From Telmatactis stephensoni (lineage: Eukaryota > Cnidaria > Anthozoa > Actiniaria > Isophelliidae), in the NCBI GenBank assembly GCA_029948255.1, contig JALIZF010001608.1, positions 1 through 64,000 on the forward strand: a stretch of 64,000 nt of DNA, written 5' to 3'. The position numbers and the translations under genes were made by a program. The notes beneath the pieces are model-generated. The model saw only the letters and a program-made list of their open reading frames with translations. It was not told where the DNA came from and made no database searches. Positions 34,854-46,287 of this stretch are shown here, piece after piece; within the stretch, counting starts at the first letter, position 1, and each line of letters opens with the position of its first letter.

Positions 34854-35327
34854 GGGTTATGGTACTTTTTGTGATGCACACATTTGTGTATATAGCTAAT
34901 TCAATTAACGTTGTCGCTGAAAAAAGCCTAAAGCCTAAAGCTTTGAGAGCGGAATCGTGAAAAATGTTTATCACCGTGACATCATTACAATAAGAAACTC
35001 ACTGTAGGTTTGCAAATTCTACAACTTGGACACATATTCCTTAATTTCTCAGATAGCCTACAGCGAAGTTTGTTAGTAAACAAAAGATAGTTGAAAGGCT
35101 TTTTTAGCGACAACGTTAATTGAAATAGCTATATATCAACATGACCAGAGAAGAAGGTAAAACTATGATGTTTAACAATCGCATCAGTTGATTTGACCAG
35201 TTGTCTGGCAGATGTCAATGAAAGAGTGGGAAATAGGAGCGTATAGTTCAAACGTCCTTCTCTCTTCCCTAAAGCTCCAAACCCCATCACAACCATGAAT
35301 TGGTGTTATAGTTGCACGCTGCTAATA

Positions 35328-35514
35328 GGCCATATGCATGCATGATGGCGTCATATACTACAACTACCAGAATGCTTTGCCTACTTTCTTTTGTAAAGTA
35401 ATTAGTGCCAATTGTTTTGCTATTCTCAAAAGGGAATAAAAATCCGAATAAGAAAGAAAATTCGTAGAGCATTCTGGTAGTTGTAGTAAAATGACGCCAT
35501 CGTGCAAATGGCCT
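35328..35514. mobile_element. 187-bp MITE nested in a repeat copy, 2-bp TSD
   Basis: The ends AGGCCATATGCATG and AGGCCATTTGCACG (reversed) are followed by shared GATGGCGTCAT and by ACTACAACTACCAGAATGCT on both arms. It is flanked by AT (35326-35327 and 35515-35516). Comparison with the uninterrupted copy at 34520-34700 gives the exact empty site. Confidence 0.85.
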
Positions 35515-36285
35515 ATTTCGTTTGGTTCGGAAGTTTGGGTATTAAGGACTATTAGGCCTTGTTTACATTTGACACACTGATGCAACATTGTTAATGCCTT
35601 AAATAGTCATTTACTCAATGAAGTCATTCATATCGAATTCCTGATTTACCTCTTGCAGATACTTTAATTACCCCTCTTATCTACACAGAAAAAAATTTGA
35701 ACCTAAAAAAATCGTAGAAATATTTTATTTGCTTTTCCACAAGAAGTCTTCGTCTCAATAATGAAAGATGCCGCATCCTGTTTCTATGGTAACTGACTAA
35801 ACATTCACATGCATAACTTTTTGAAAAGGTATACATATGAAAAAGAAAATTGCAAAATATACGGGAAGATCTGACTTAACTGACTGTTTTGGTAAGGTCA
35901 TTTTAAGATATTTACTCGCTTACAATAATTTCATTAATTCCGGTGGATGCTGATGCTACTGCAGGGCAAAGTACTAACTTTATATATCTTCCGCGTAAGC
36001 TCATATCCCATACCATTTGTCTTTTAGAAGTATTCACAGTTATATTAGTTCAAGATTAACTTCCGCGTGTTTTGACATTTCTATTTCTGTGCACTCAGTC
36101 ACCTCCTGAACGGCTGACATTTTGTAAGCAAAATCAAAAGGAGCAAACAATTTTAGACGGTTCATATTGGACCAGCATAGATTGAACGTTAAAATAATTT
36201 GTCAGAGTTTAAGTTCTTATTCCTTGGTCATGCAGATATTGACAAATTCCACCGAGAAATAAGCGCATATTAGTCTATAGCCTTG

Positions 36286-36879
36286 TTATTCTTGATAAAC
36301 TCCAAAAACCGAAGCTGAGGCAAACAGAGTTTCGTTGCTGAACGAAGAAGAGGCAACTCGGTCAAAATTGGCGTCCCATAAACACCTACTAGCCACTCGT
36401 AAATCCTGGTTATTTAAGGAACCAATATGGACCACACATACAAGTTTATATCGTTCAAACCCAAGCAACTTAACCTCGGCTTTGATTTCTTCAGTCATAG
36501 GTGCAATCATTTTTCGGCATCGGTCAGGACAGTACGTTAATCCAGTGAGCTTTTCCTGCAGGATTTTATCAATAACATCGGCTACAGCTTTGGTCCTGAA
36601 TCTCTTGCCTTCGTCAGGTTCGGTTTTGTAGCTGTTTGAGTACTTAGGCATGATATGAGGGGTGGCATCTGTCGAGGGTTGAAAAAATCGTGGCATGGCG
36701 AAGGATCTTTTACGTCCCCCGTAAAAAGTGCTGGCTTGTGAGGACGTTGACAATCGTCGACTATATCGATTCATGTCTGGAACTGTTAACGAGGTTTTTC
36801 TGGCTGGATGAGAGATATCGGAGCCAGTAACCGCGATGGCCACAGAAGTGCGACGACTCGATGATTCACTCAAATGCAT
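36286..36879 (-). CDS. Tctex1-domain protein B, intronless
   Basis: A 197-aa single-exon gene. I start at the ATG giving MHLSESSSRRTS; the frame stays open a little upstream, without an ATG. The N-terminal ~95 residues are Ser/Arg-rich and probably disordered. The Tctex1 domain follows: FRTKAVADVIDKILQEKL, CRKMIAPMTEEIKAEVK, strands YKLVCVVHIGSL and DLRVASRCLWDANFD, and the terminal SSSFSNETLFASASVFGVYQ. It belongs to the dynein light chain (TCTEX1D-like) family. It faces gene A tail to tail across 4.8 kb and is too diverged for a recent copy. Confidence 0.88.
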   Translation of the reverse strand: MHLSESSSRRTSVAIAVTGSDISHPARKTSLTVPDMNRYSRRLSTSSQASTFYGGRKRSFAMPRFFQPSTDATPHIMPKYSNSYKTEPDEGKRFRTKAVADVIDKILQEKLTGLTYCPDRCRKMIAPMTEEIKAEVKLLGFERYKLVCVVHIGSLNNQDLRVASRCLWDANFDRVASSSFSNETLFASASVFGVYQE

Positions 36880-39800
36880 TTTTCCCGGACAAATCCTCGT
36901 CAAATTCCCTAAAAAGTTGATGGAACGACTGTCACCGACCCAAAGCTACGTACAAGAAATGGTGTTTTCCGGTTTTTTATCTTTGAAACCTGCTTCTAAA
37001 TTAGCCTCGAAAGATCTGTACTAGCCAATATAGTTTATACTGTACAGTCATTAAGCTTACTCCTGCATACAATAAACCTGTTGACAGTCAAGTCGTTTTT
37101 CATGTGCTTTCAAGCATATTGCCTCTCGAAGTAATGACAGATTCAGTGCTTTAATTAGTCAGTACAAAGCCGTTAATTTGCCTAGATTAATTCCTCTCCC
37201 AACAGAGCAATAAAAATGTGCTAATAACGTTCTCTCTGTTTACCTTTTCCCGAGTTTCTCAATAAAGAATGTCATGCAACATGACAAAGTTCCTTGAAAA
37301 GCTCATTTTAGAGTAACTAAGTGTTAGGTGTGAAGAAAAGCAAAGCGTTTTGATAAGATGTCGGATGATATTCAATTTGAATAGCTGTGTCCATTACTAA
37401 ATGAATTTTAAAAGTATATTGCAGAGATGATTGCAAAATAAATATTTACTGTTTTTGAGCGGAATATTGTTGTCCCCGCTTCTGTCAAATCGATGAAAAA
37501 ATGCAATTAATAGAATGTTTTTGAAAAGAGACATAAAAGCTTTGCGAAGGTTTGCGAACTTTCTGGTTTAAGAATCGAATAAAGCCAAAGGCAGTAACAG
37601 CGATAATAACAACAGTACCAACAAGTACTACTAGTAGACGACTTCAAATCTGATAAGCTACATTTTTCGGTGATTTTATACCAATAAGAATACTTAGAAT
37701 AGCTAATACTCTTGCATCAACAAAGAACATTCATTTTAGGCTTTGCCTACTGTGTTACTATAGAAACGACAGCCACAATTTGTTCCGCGAATTCAAAATA
37801 ATAGGTCGGGTTTCTGGTAATAGAGAAAATTCTTGATTGAATAAAGTGACGGTGTCAATCAAAAGTTAATCAAACGTAGGTTTTGTGTGTTTTGTGTGAA
37901 TTTCTCTCACCGCAAAGATTTCAATAGTCAACTCAGTTGCTCAAGGGCTCTTTGTCTCCCGTTTCACAAAACGAAACCCACAAAGCCTACGTAACTCGTA
38001 ATGTCGCATGAAGAAACATTTTTATTATTCGGGTTACCTGTGGTAGACCAAGTCTAGATCTGTTGCGGCCAAGTGTGCAAAATTACCCAGATGCCCTTTT
38101 GCAAGCAAGCTTTGCTTCCTCGTAGCCCGAGTCAATTTGCTCATTTAAATATACTTGAAAAAATTAGGAAGAAATTGCATACTAAAAGCTACTACTCTTA
38201 AAAAGGCTCAAATAGTTGTAAATCCTTGAAAAAAAACAATCACGTTTTGGCTTACAACTCGAAAGTATAAGTTACGAAAGTTTTGTGAAACGGGTAAATT
38301 TCAGCCTGTCACCACCGCGCGTAACCACAAGTACCCGATACGGAAGTTTAGATAAACGGAAATAAACCCTTGATATCAGTATACTGGCAGCTTGAGGCTG
38401 AGCTCAGTACGTATTGTATGTAGTGGCTACGTTCAGCTTTCGTACTTATAACTTTGCATGGATGTGTAGTTCAATGCGTCTTACGTTTACGTGGCGTGCT
38501 CCTCAAGTATATGCATTCATAATTTTCATGATCTTTACATGGAGGATTTGAATGAAAGTTAGAAGTATACAGTAATTTGCGTAGACTTGGCGTATACGTA
38601 AACATAACGTACTTACGCGCGCATTTTGATGTGCGTAAATCTTGACCAAAGTTCAGTCAAGTTAATTAAGTAACTCATGCCTTGCCAGCTTGGATACGCC
38701 AAACTTCAAGCTCGTCTCTAAGCTTCTCTGCGTTGAGAAATCAGATTCAGGTGTGACTTAGGACCTCTTTTCTGTTAACCAAGTAAAACCTGTGTTAAAA
38801 TAGATGTTGTGTCAGTAGAAAAATGTTCATGCTAGAATTGAATAACCGTTTTTCTCACGACATCATTGACGGGTTACAAGAAAGTATTCATTATCGTTTA
38901 AGTTTTAATTTCTTTAAATCTTTTAATTAACTTGACGATCTTTTAGAGATTCTGGTGTTCGCGCTAAAATATTGCTGTTATTTTGTGGTTCGTCAATGTC
39001 TGATAGCTTTGCTTTGAAGCAAGGCTTATGTCAAAATTCACACATGCGCACTCAAACTCCACTGATCAACTCCCGTGGATCCCCGCCTAAGTGACCATGC
39101 ACCTCCCGTAAGCGAACACCCTGTAAGCAAACATAAAACGGCGATTTTCTATGCTTGATCGATCCCTAATGTGTCCATTTTGCGAGATAGTGGACTCAAG
39201 GTGAATTATTCCAGCTCATCTTGACTGTTGTGATGCAAGATTAATTGCCTTGAGTGCGAGAATCATTAGCATTGTTTGGTTTTTCGCGAGCGACGACAGT
39301 AGAAGCGAAAGCTACATACGGAGACTCGGCATTGCTCGTCTATATGTTGCCCGTTCCGCTTCTATTTCGTACCCGTTGTTTGTGAAAACCATGCCAAATA
39401 ATCTCTTGCCGCGGCGTACCTGTATCACCGTGAGCTGAACATGTTTTGACCACCTTCTTTCTCGCTGGTACCACCGAGAAGTCCTGTACGTTATTTAACG
39501 CTCAAGCCAAATTTCACCAATGAGATAAATCAACTGTGGTACTGGAAACTCCAAAACGTTTTCCTGAATGTGTTAAAATGTTTTGAGCATCTTTATGGCC
39601 GCCTTCTTCAAACAGACGAGGTAAGCCATCTTACATTTACAACGTGCGTATGATAATGGGTCAAATGAACGATACTTGCTGCATTTTCATTAATTCTCGC
39701 TGGAATGCTTGCACCTTGGAGCTCGTGCGTCTTAATTACAAACAACGCGCAATTAGTGAAATAGGGTTGCGATTCTAAAAATAGCTCGCGTAATAAATGC

Positions 39801-40115
39801 ATGACAGAGAAATAGGGTTAACGATGCGATTCTAAAAATAGCTCGCGTAATAAATGCATGACTGAGACAAAGATCAAATCGTACTGACAAGAACACAGCG
39901 AAACATACATTTTATCATGAAAGCGTTGCCCATTTTCAAAAAATGGTAAGAAAAAGCTGCCAAAATCGTACTCAAGGAGATGAAAATTTTGGTTTGTTCA
40001 GTTGTCTGATTTGTGACATCACTGCCGCGCTGCACTATTCAAGAAATCAAAAAAACGTTTACACGTTGCATGTTGTAAGTTGCATGAGCCATTCAAGGGT
40101 GTCACCATACCCTAC

Positions 40116-40520
40116 ATCGCGAAAAATCATTGCGAGACAGTGCAATCAGTTGCAGCAACGTTTTTCGGTGTAACACCTCGTAAGCCGGCGATACAGCATG
40201 GCATGCTGCAATTCTCGCGCTGGCAATGCAATTTTAGATTTTGTTGCAGAGAAACATCTATCATCACTCTACAAAATTCAGTACAAGCGTGCAATGCTGC
40301 AGAGAAAAGTTCAAACTTTTCAACTTTCTGCAACGAATTTTTTGTTGCGAGACATCGTTGCCGCCTATGTTGCCAGACATAATGATACACTCGGCAATTT
40401 CGCTATCGCAACAAAATCAATGAAATTGCATTGCAAGCGCGAGAAAAACTTGCAGCGTGCATCGCCGGCTTTAGTACCCCTTGCAACGGATCGTGCAATT
40501 TGTTTCGCTACGAAACAAAC
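40116..40520. mobile_element. GCAACA-rich repeat, relative of the 23745 element
   Basis: Dense TTGCAA/GCAACA/CGCGAG words with inverted similarity (ATTGCGAGACAGTGCAATC at the left, GGATCGTGCAATTTGTTTCGC at the right). Open frames run through it on both strands because it is stop-poor; none looks like a known protein. Ends uncertain. Confidence 0.5.
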
Positions 40521-41705
40521 AAAAACAAACAAACAAAACAAACAAAAACAAAAAGAAAAAAAATTGCATTAACTGACTGGTACAATTTTACGCAAAGCTC
40601 TGTTACGGAGCACTCGTTTCCGCTACCGAATGTTGGATGAAATGATAAAAGTGAAAAAAAAGAAACTTTCAAAACCCGACATGTCGCAGTAGTTATGATT
40701 TTTAATTCTTTAAAAATCGTTACAATTTTGCATTTGTTTTTACATAGTTTTCTAATTTGAGTGATTATATATATTTTTAAGCATATACAAGAATGATTTT
40801 TTACAGCTCATTTCATGCATTTTTACAATTATATTTCATTTCGATTTTAGAAGAAAAATATATATACATAAAGTAGAAACGATTTTTATAAAGTTCCTTT
40901 ACTGATATCGAAATCACCCAAAAATTGAATCTCATATGATCAATACATTCATAAAGGCAGCTACAGAAGCTTTTGTCTCTTTCACAACCGCTTGTCGATC
41001 GTTACGCTTCGACCCCTGCAGTCGACGTACTCCCCTCGCACATATACGTAAACGAGACGAGGAAGCCTTGCGCGACGTGCTTCAGCAACGTTTACGTACG
41101 TCAGAGGCGCCACATTTTAGGGCGCGCGATGTGAGGCGACTATCCGCAGGCGACAGTTACGAAAGATTATTATGAGTACGTGAAAGTGTTTTTCGTATGT
41201 ACCCGAACCGCACAATCCTTCTAAACCCGTTTCAGACTGGAATCCCGTCCACACTAGTCTGCCTTCCTTTGAAAATAAAGACTTTTCGATGCGTTTTGGC
41301 TTTCAGTCCGCACTAGGATATGTCCACCGACTAATCCCGATAAACTGCAAATCTTTTGGGGGGAGGGGGAGGGAGGGGGGTAAATGTTCACACTGAAACG
41401 GTGTTTTCTCAGACAAAAGAAAAAAAAAAACTGTTTATAAATTTATCAGGACTAGTGTGGATGTAGCTAATAAAGGGCACTTTTCTTTTGTTTAATGTGG
41501 AATCGAAAACGAGCCAAAAATACCAAAACAGAAGTGCTTTTTACAAATGGATCCGGATTAATGCGGACGGAGTGCTTGTCAAATTCCGATGAGAAATGTA
41601 TCCACTCCAAATCACTTTTAAAGAAGCGAATAACCACCTCTAAATGGAATATGACCTTATACTAATAGCATATTAATAGTCTACTTTCGATAGTTTGGAT
41701 GAGTG

Positions 41706-41855
41706 ATAGAGTGGTTTTTAACCCTTGAAATGGCATACTAAAAGGTTAGTATATTTTTAGACGAAACCCATTGTTTCGTTCTTTATCAACTAGTGCTCAC
41801 TTAATAGTCATATTTTTTCGCGGGTTAAATAAAATCACTCTACCAGACACTCAGA
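41706..41855. mobile_element. Decayed GAGTGGTTTT TIR element
   Basis: AGAGTGGTTTTTAACCC at the left and GGGTTAAATAAAATCACTCT at the right resemble the fresher element at 48582-48723 (GAGTGGTTTTCATAAACCCG). Confidence 0.55.
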
Positions 41856-42276
41856 GTCGAGGCCCAAGGGAAATAATTATAACACCTGAAATATAATTAC
41901 TATTTCTCCATTCTTTTCCGTCCCGCGGACCCTCGTTTTGGTTGCGTTGTGTGAGATCACTCGCCAATTGTATCGAAAGCGGATTATTCTAAAGCACATA
42001 ATTTTGTAAGGTATAAATACTTGTCACCTCACCATACCGTCAGAAAGTAGCTTTTGTTACTAGAACGAACCTCGCGACGCTCCTAGGGAGGGGGGAGGGG
42101 AGGAGGGAAGAAAGCGGCACTTCACCCCCTTCCCTCCCCTCCAAGCGCCAGTGGTAGCTAGTAAAACCTGGCTACCAGTCTCGTTTGACTACAGTGGAAT
42201 GCCATTAATATGGCTAACTACGTGGGCCAAAAATAACTGGCGCCAGTTATAACGGGGTGGTCGTATTAACGGTACA

Positions 42277-42565
42277 CAGGGTTCGTGCTATCAGGAGTAT
42301 TCAAGTACCCAAAAACGATTTCTGAAGAAGTGTTACCCGATTTTTTACTAATGGTTTTACTGAAATACTAGGACATCCTTTTCCCTCAATTACATGTAAA
42401 ACAAAAAAGTGAATTTCTATGTATTCCTTCCCATTCAAGTCCCTTCTCAGTTACTTTTGTTGTTAAAAGTATAAATTCAAGGAGTTTTCCAGGAGTTTGA
42501 GCAGAATTTCTAAAATTCAAGGGCTTTTCAATCGCGGAGGAGTTTAAGAAGTAGCACGAACCCTG
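42277..42565. mobile_element. hAT-like TIR element, 289 bp
   Basis: Perfect CAGGGTTCGTGCTA/TAGCACGAACCCTG termini. The flanks GGTACA and GGTACG suggest a decayed target duplication. CAGGG-type ends are typical of hAT elements. No open reading frame. Confidence 0.6.
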
Positions 42566-42837
42566 GGTACGTGTTAGTCACGTGTTAGTCAAAACAGGAT
42601 GGTCTTACAATATAATAATATATATCTGGCTGGGTTTCATTGTGCAAGGGATTTGAGTTATTCTATGCCACAAGATTCACCTCTTTGTCCATGCAAAGAT
42701 GTACGTATCGAAATCTTGCTTCAAATCCACAAGTACGGACGCCCTATTTAGCCAGCAGGCCGATTTAGGTGTCTTTTTTTCGCGGCAAAATTGGGTCAGT
42801 TGAGGCTCCTAGCCTACCAGGTTTTTCTCGCTAATCC

Positions 42838-42945
42838 GTACCGACTAGTCCGAAATAATCTGAACTAGTCCGAACTAGTCCGAAATAACCCGAACTAATC
42901 CGAACTAGTCCTAAATAACCCGAACTAATCCGGATAAATTCGAAA
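42838..42945. repeat. Decanucleotide tandem repeat
   Basis: About ten copies of variants of AACTAGTCCG and AAATAACCCG, nearly every 10 bp. Confidence 0.8.
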
Positions 42946-43594
42946 ACGCATCTTTTTGTTACGGTTTTGCTATCCGTCCAGACTCAAACCGCGTTTTTCT
43001 TTTGTCTAAGAAATCTCTGTTTCTGTTTCAGTATGGACAACGAATAACCGAGAAAAAAATGCATTTTAAAATTTATCCGTATTATATTAAAGTAGTTTTA
43101 GAAGAGCTCTCCACTGTAAAGATAACTTGCCTACCGAAAAATATCCTCTTGGTTGCGTTACTCCTGAGGAATCCGCGGCAGTCTGTTTTGATTAATTTAG
43201 TATCAATGTTTGCAAAGGTGCTAATCCCATATAGTAGTACGACGCTACACTTTAACTATTGTAGACTAATTAAGAAGAGAGGTTTTAGTACTTTAAAATA
43301 TATACGTATTGCAACACTTGATCAGGCTTAGGCGTCTGTTTTGATAGCCATCAAATTAGTCAAGAAATTTAGCTTGTAAGCAGTTTCAAAATCTGACCTC
43401 AAAATCATGTTTTCGTAATTAAATACTGTGTTGATCCTTTTGGCGGCTTTGCTCAACATGTCCGACTAGTCAAGGACTTCTATCCGGGCTCTATGTTGAT
43501 AAACGCTCAAGTTTCTCAATTAAAAATTGTACAAAAGTATCTTTAAATGTACCTTTGAGTGAGTAAAATCATGTAGAGGAATGAGATGCGTCTT

Positions 43595-44218
43595 TTACTC
43601 GGGTATTGGAGTTGGTCGTCCTCCGCTGCTGCTGAGGCTTTTGCTCGAGGTCGACAACTTCTCAAATTTCTCGTCGTAAACTCCGTAAACAGTGCCTAGT
43701 GCATACAACTCTTCGTTCTTGTACAGCAATTCTACAAACCCATCTCGATCGTCAGACGACTTGTGAGTCTCCCAAACACAGCCACTTTCAATAACTGGCG
43801 CGGGGATAATTCTCTTAGTGATTAGACAAGTACAAGCAAGCTTATAGTGTGGAAGTTGAAGTTCGCTGACTTTATCTTTGATTTTAACAGCAAGATCCTT
43901 CACAATTGAGCTGCATTCCTTGTTGTTGTATCTTTTCCCGGAGAGAGCATTCTCGAAGATGTCGTGGATTATTTTCTTGATCTTTCCTTGATTTAAAATA
44001 AAGGACTTGGCATGGAGTTTGTCGGGGTCTGTCGGCGTGGACTGTGTCCTTACTTTCCGTGGGAAATCAGCGTGAGATAGCATGAAAACTCCTCGATCAG
44101 TTTCCGTCAACACGGGTCTCTCAGCCTCAAAAAGGGACTTACTTCTTGCCCTTGTTTTAGGAACCTTTTCACGTTCAATATTTTCATCTTTCGTCTTGAT
44201 GAAGTCGTTGGCTTGCAT
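43595..44218 (-). CDS. Tctex1-domain protein C, intronless
   Basis: A 207-aa single-exon gene from ATG (MQANDFIKTKD) to TAA. A basic N-terminal ~70 residues precede a Tctex1 domain: LNQGKIKKIIHDIFENALSG, CSSIVKDLAVKIKDKVSEL, strand YKLACTCLITK, then SGCVWETHKSSDDRDGFVEL and the ending YKNEELYALGTVYGVYDEKF. A Ser-rich tail with Pro follows (SSGGRPTPIPE). The usual CLWD motif is CVWE here, so the domain is recognisable but diverged. Family role as for proteins A and B; no specific partner can be inferred. Confidence 0.85.
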   Translation of the reverse strand: MQANDFIKTKDENIEREKVPKTRARSKSLFEAERPVLTETDRGVFMLSHADFPRKVRTQSTPTDPDKLHAKSFILNQGKIKKIIHDIFENALSGKRYNNKECSSIVKDLAVKIKDKVSELQLPHYKLACTCLITKRIIPAPVIESGCVWETHKSSDDRDGFVELLYKNEELYALGTVYGVYDEKFEKLSTSSKSLSSSGGRPTPIPE

Positions 44219-45688
44219 CTTGAAGAAACAGCCTCAGTCTTGAACTGTTTGTTTTGAAAGCTAGTACGTTTGAAACGGGGTTTGACAGTTTTCCTTCAAC
44301 ATGTTCCGCTGAAAATCCGTAAGCAATTGTAATCTGTCTCAACAGCGCAGCGCCAAAGCTAGTGTTGTTGTTGTGCTGCCTCGATCGGTCACAAGTGACG
44401 AAGTGTCAAATTACAAAACCTGTTGCTACGACTAATCAACGATGAATAGCGAATGAGATACTAAACGTCAAAGATGTGTAAACAACATCGTACGGGTGAC
44501 TATTAGGTGGCATGTTTTCCACCAAACACCTCAAACAAATTGGTAGATTCACTGATAAAGTCTTTGGATGACGTCATGGGCGGATGAGGGGGCGGGAAGT
44601 ATTTTCAGTCGTGCAGCCAAGCCATAAACAACCCGCTCAACTTCGAGAGTCCGTTCACTTCGTCTGGAGAGGTTCAACCTTCCGATAGATCAAGAGATGT
44701 GAATGGAAATCTGTAAGAGAGGTAACTAACTTACGTGCCTTTGCCCTTCGTCGTAGTAAAAGAGAGTAATACTGATTCATGGTTGGGTTTATATGGTGGT
44801 ACAAATTCACCAGTGTTAAGTTAGTGTTGTATTTTTATACACCGACTCAGCCCGGCAAACTAGTTCACTCGCTAGTCTCCGTTTGAATTGTCTTCCAGAT
44901 ACATGGCTGACCCTAAGTCAATGCGCCTCGAGAATCAGACACTGAAATCGAAATATGCAGCATTTATTCTCGAGTTAACCTGTCTATATTTGAAGCAAGG
45001 GGTCAGAGAGATAACAACTCGCACAAAGTATTAACGTGCCATCCATGACTTTGATTCTGAAGAGGACAGACACGTGTCGTGAAGTAGCATCCTTACTAAA
45101 TTTAAGTTTCGGGCAATTTCTCATATGTGTCGAGCAGTTGGCATAATTCAAACAGTAGTCGACTGCGTAGCAAGCGTTTCCTTGAGGGGAAAAGGAGAGG
45201 TTGGGTTTCCTGTGTACTTAAGGGAGGAAGGAGGGGAGGGGAAGGGGAGGGGAAGGGGAGGTGAAGGGGGAAGTGAATTGAGACGTCGGCTACAATATGG
45301 TACGAAACATGACTCAAGTTCGCCGTCTAAACTGGGCCTAAGTGAGTAGATGGAATTGTACGAAGCTGAAATAACCACCGGCCAGTCAGTCGTTTCGACG
45401 GATATTCTATCTCGGGTTTTTTAAAACTTTTAATTGCTGCCGCAGCGGAGCGAGCGTGAAAGACAAGATGACAGCTATCCGGCGTCACGTAATAGTACTG
45501 AGTTTAAGTAGACACCCAAGAATCTGCAAGTCAGTAACCAAGAATCTGCAAGTCAGTAACCGTACTGTGAAATCAAAACGTTCAGTTCAAACTATTTATC
45601 AAAAACCTTCCAGTATAACTCTACAGTTGAGAACGCGCAGTACTACAATCCAGTAAACGCGATTTGGAGAGATCGATTTGAGGCATTA

Positions 45689-45898
45689 GGGAGCTTAAGC
45701 GGAGACGTTTTTGTCAACGCGAACGTCACCGCAGTGTACGTTCTTCTTCATCTATTCGCCATCATAGATGATGTGTCCGTTTTCGTACAGCAGAATATCA
45801 GTTACACGCGCGTTTTCGTTCATCCACTCGCCGTTATAGATAAGGTTGCTGTTCTTGGTGCGTCCGTGTTGACAAAAACGTCTCCTGCTTAAGCTCCC
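45689..45898. mobile_element. TIR element with TA target duplication, 210 bp
   Basis: GGGAGCTTAAGCGGAGACGT and, reversed, GGGAGCTTAAGCAGGAGACG, then TTTTTGTCAACG on both arms. TA flanks both ends (45687-45688 and 45899-45900). The termini resemble those of 18553-18925. Confidence 0.8.
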
Positions 45899-46211
45899 TA
45901 TTATCGGTTTATACTGACGGAGAATTGTGAGAAAAAGTATTCGGTATTGGCGAAATAAAAAAAAACAATTTGGGAGAGCCGAACGATTCTTACATGATAT
46001 TTTTGAAGAAAAAATATTTTTGATGGATTAAAAACGCAGATTCTCTGTGTCTGTGCATAGTAGACCAGGATGGACCCATTTTTTAACAGTGTGGTTTGCC
46101 AACAAGGGTTTATAGACACTAGCGACTCACAGCAGCTTGTAACAATGGAGCTAAACTCATGCAAACTCAGTCAACTGAACTGGAAATTACACTGCGTCAT
46201 CGGTAGTCTCG

Positions 46212-46287
46212 TCGCAGCCGCTCCTAGTGTCGTCACGCAAGGATTCCGGGAGGAATCCTTGCGTGACGACACTAGGAGCGGCTGCGA
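46212..46287. repeat. Perfect 36-bp palindrome with 4-nt loop
   Basis: The arm 46212-46247 (starts TCGCAGCCGCTCCTAGTGTC, ends AAGGATTCC) is exactly mirrored at 46252-46287 around GGGA. GC-rich and stable. Outer TCATCGG words on both sides suggest it is the core of a small snap-back MITE. Confidence 0.9.

Larger units (their letters stand above)
31470..36285. other. Spacer between Tctex1 genes A and B
   Basis: No gene recognised. AT-rich unique sequence, a 20-bp C run (32641-32660), and several short TIR elements listed separately. Confidence 0.5.
36880..43594. other. Spacer between Tctex1 genes B and C
   Basis: No gene recognised in 6.7 kb. Contents seen: a partial tandem duplication (about 39756-39866, two copies of a word set ending CGTAATAAATGCATGAC), a GCAACA-type repeat (40116-40520), a decayed GAGTGGTTTT element (41706-41855), a hAT-like TIR element (42277-42565), and a decanucleotide repeat (42838-42945). 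Confidence 0.45.

Noticed and set aside
40127..40572. Overlapping open frames of 87-124 codons
   Set aside because: They run through a GCAACA-rich MITE-like repeat with inverted similarity; sequences on both strands are equally open and match no family.
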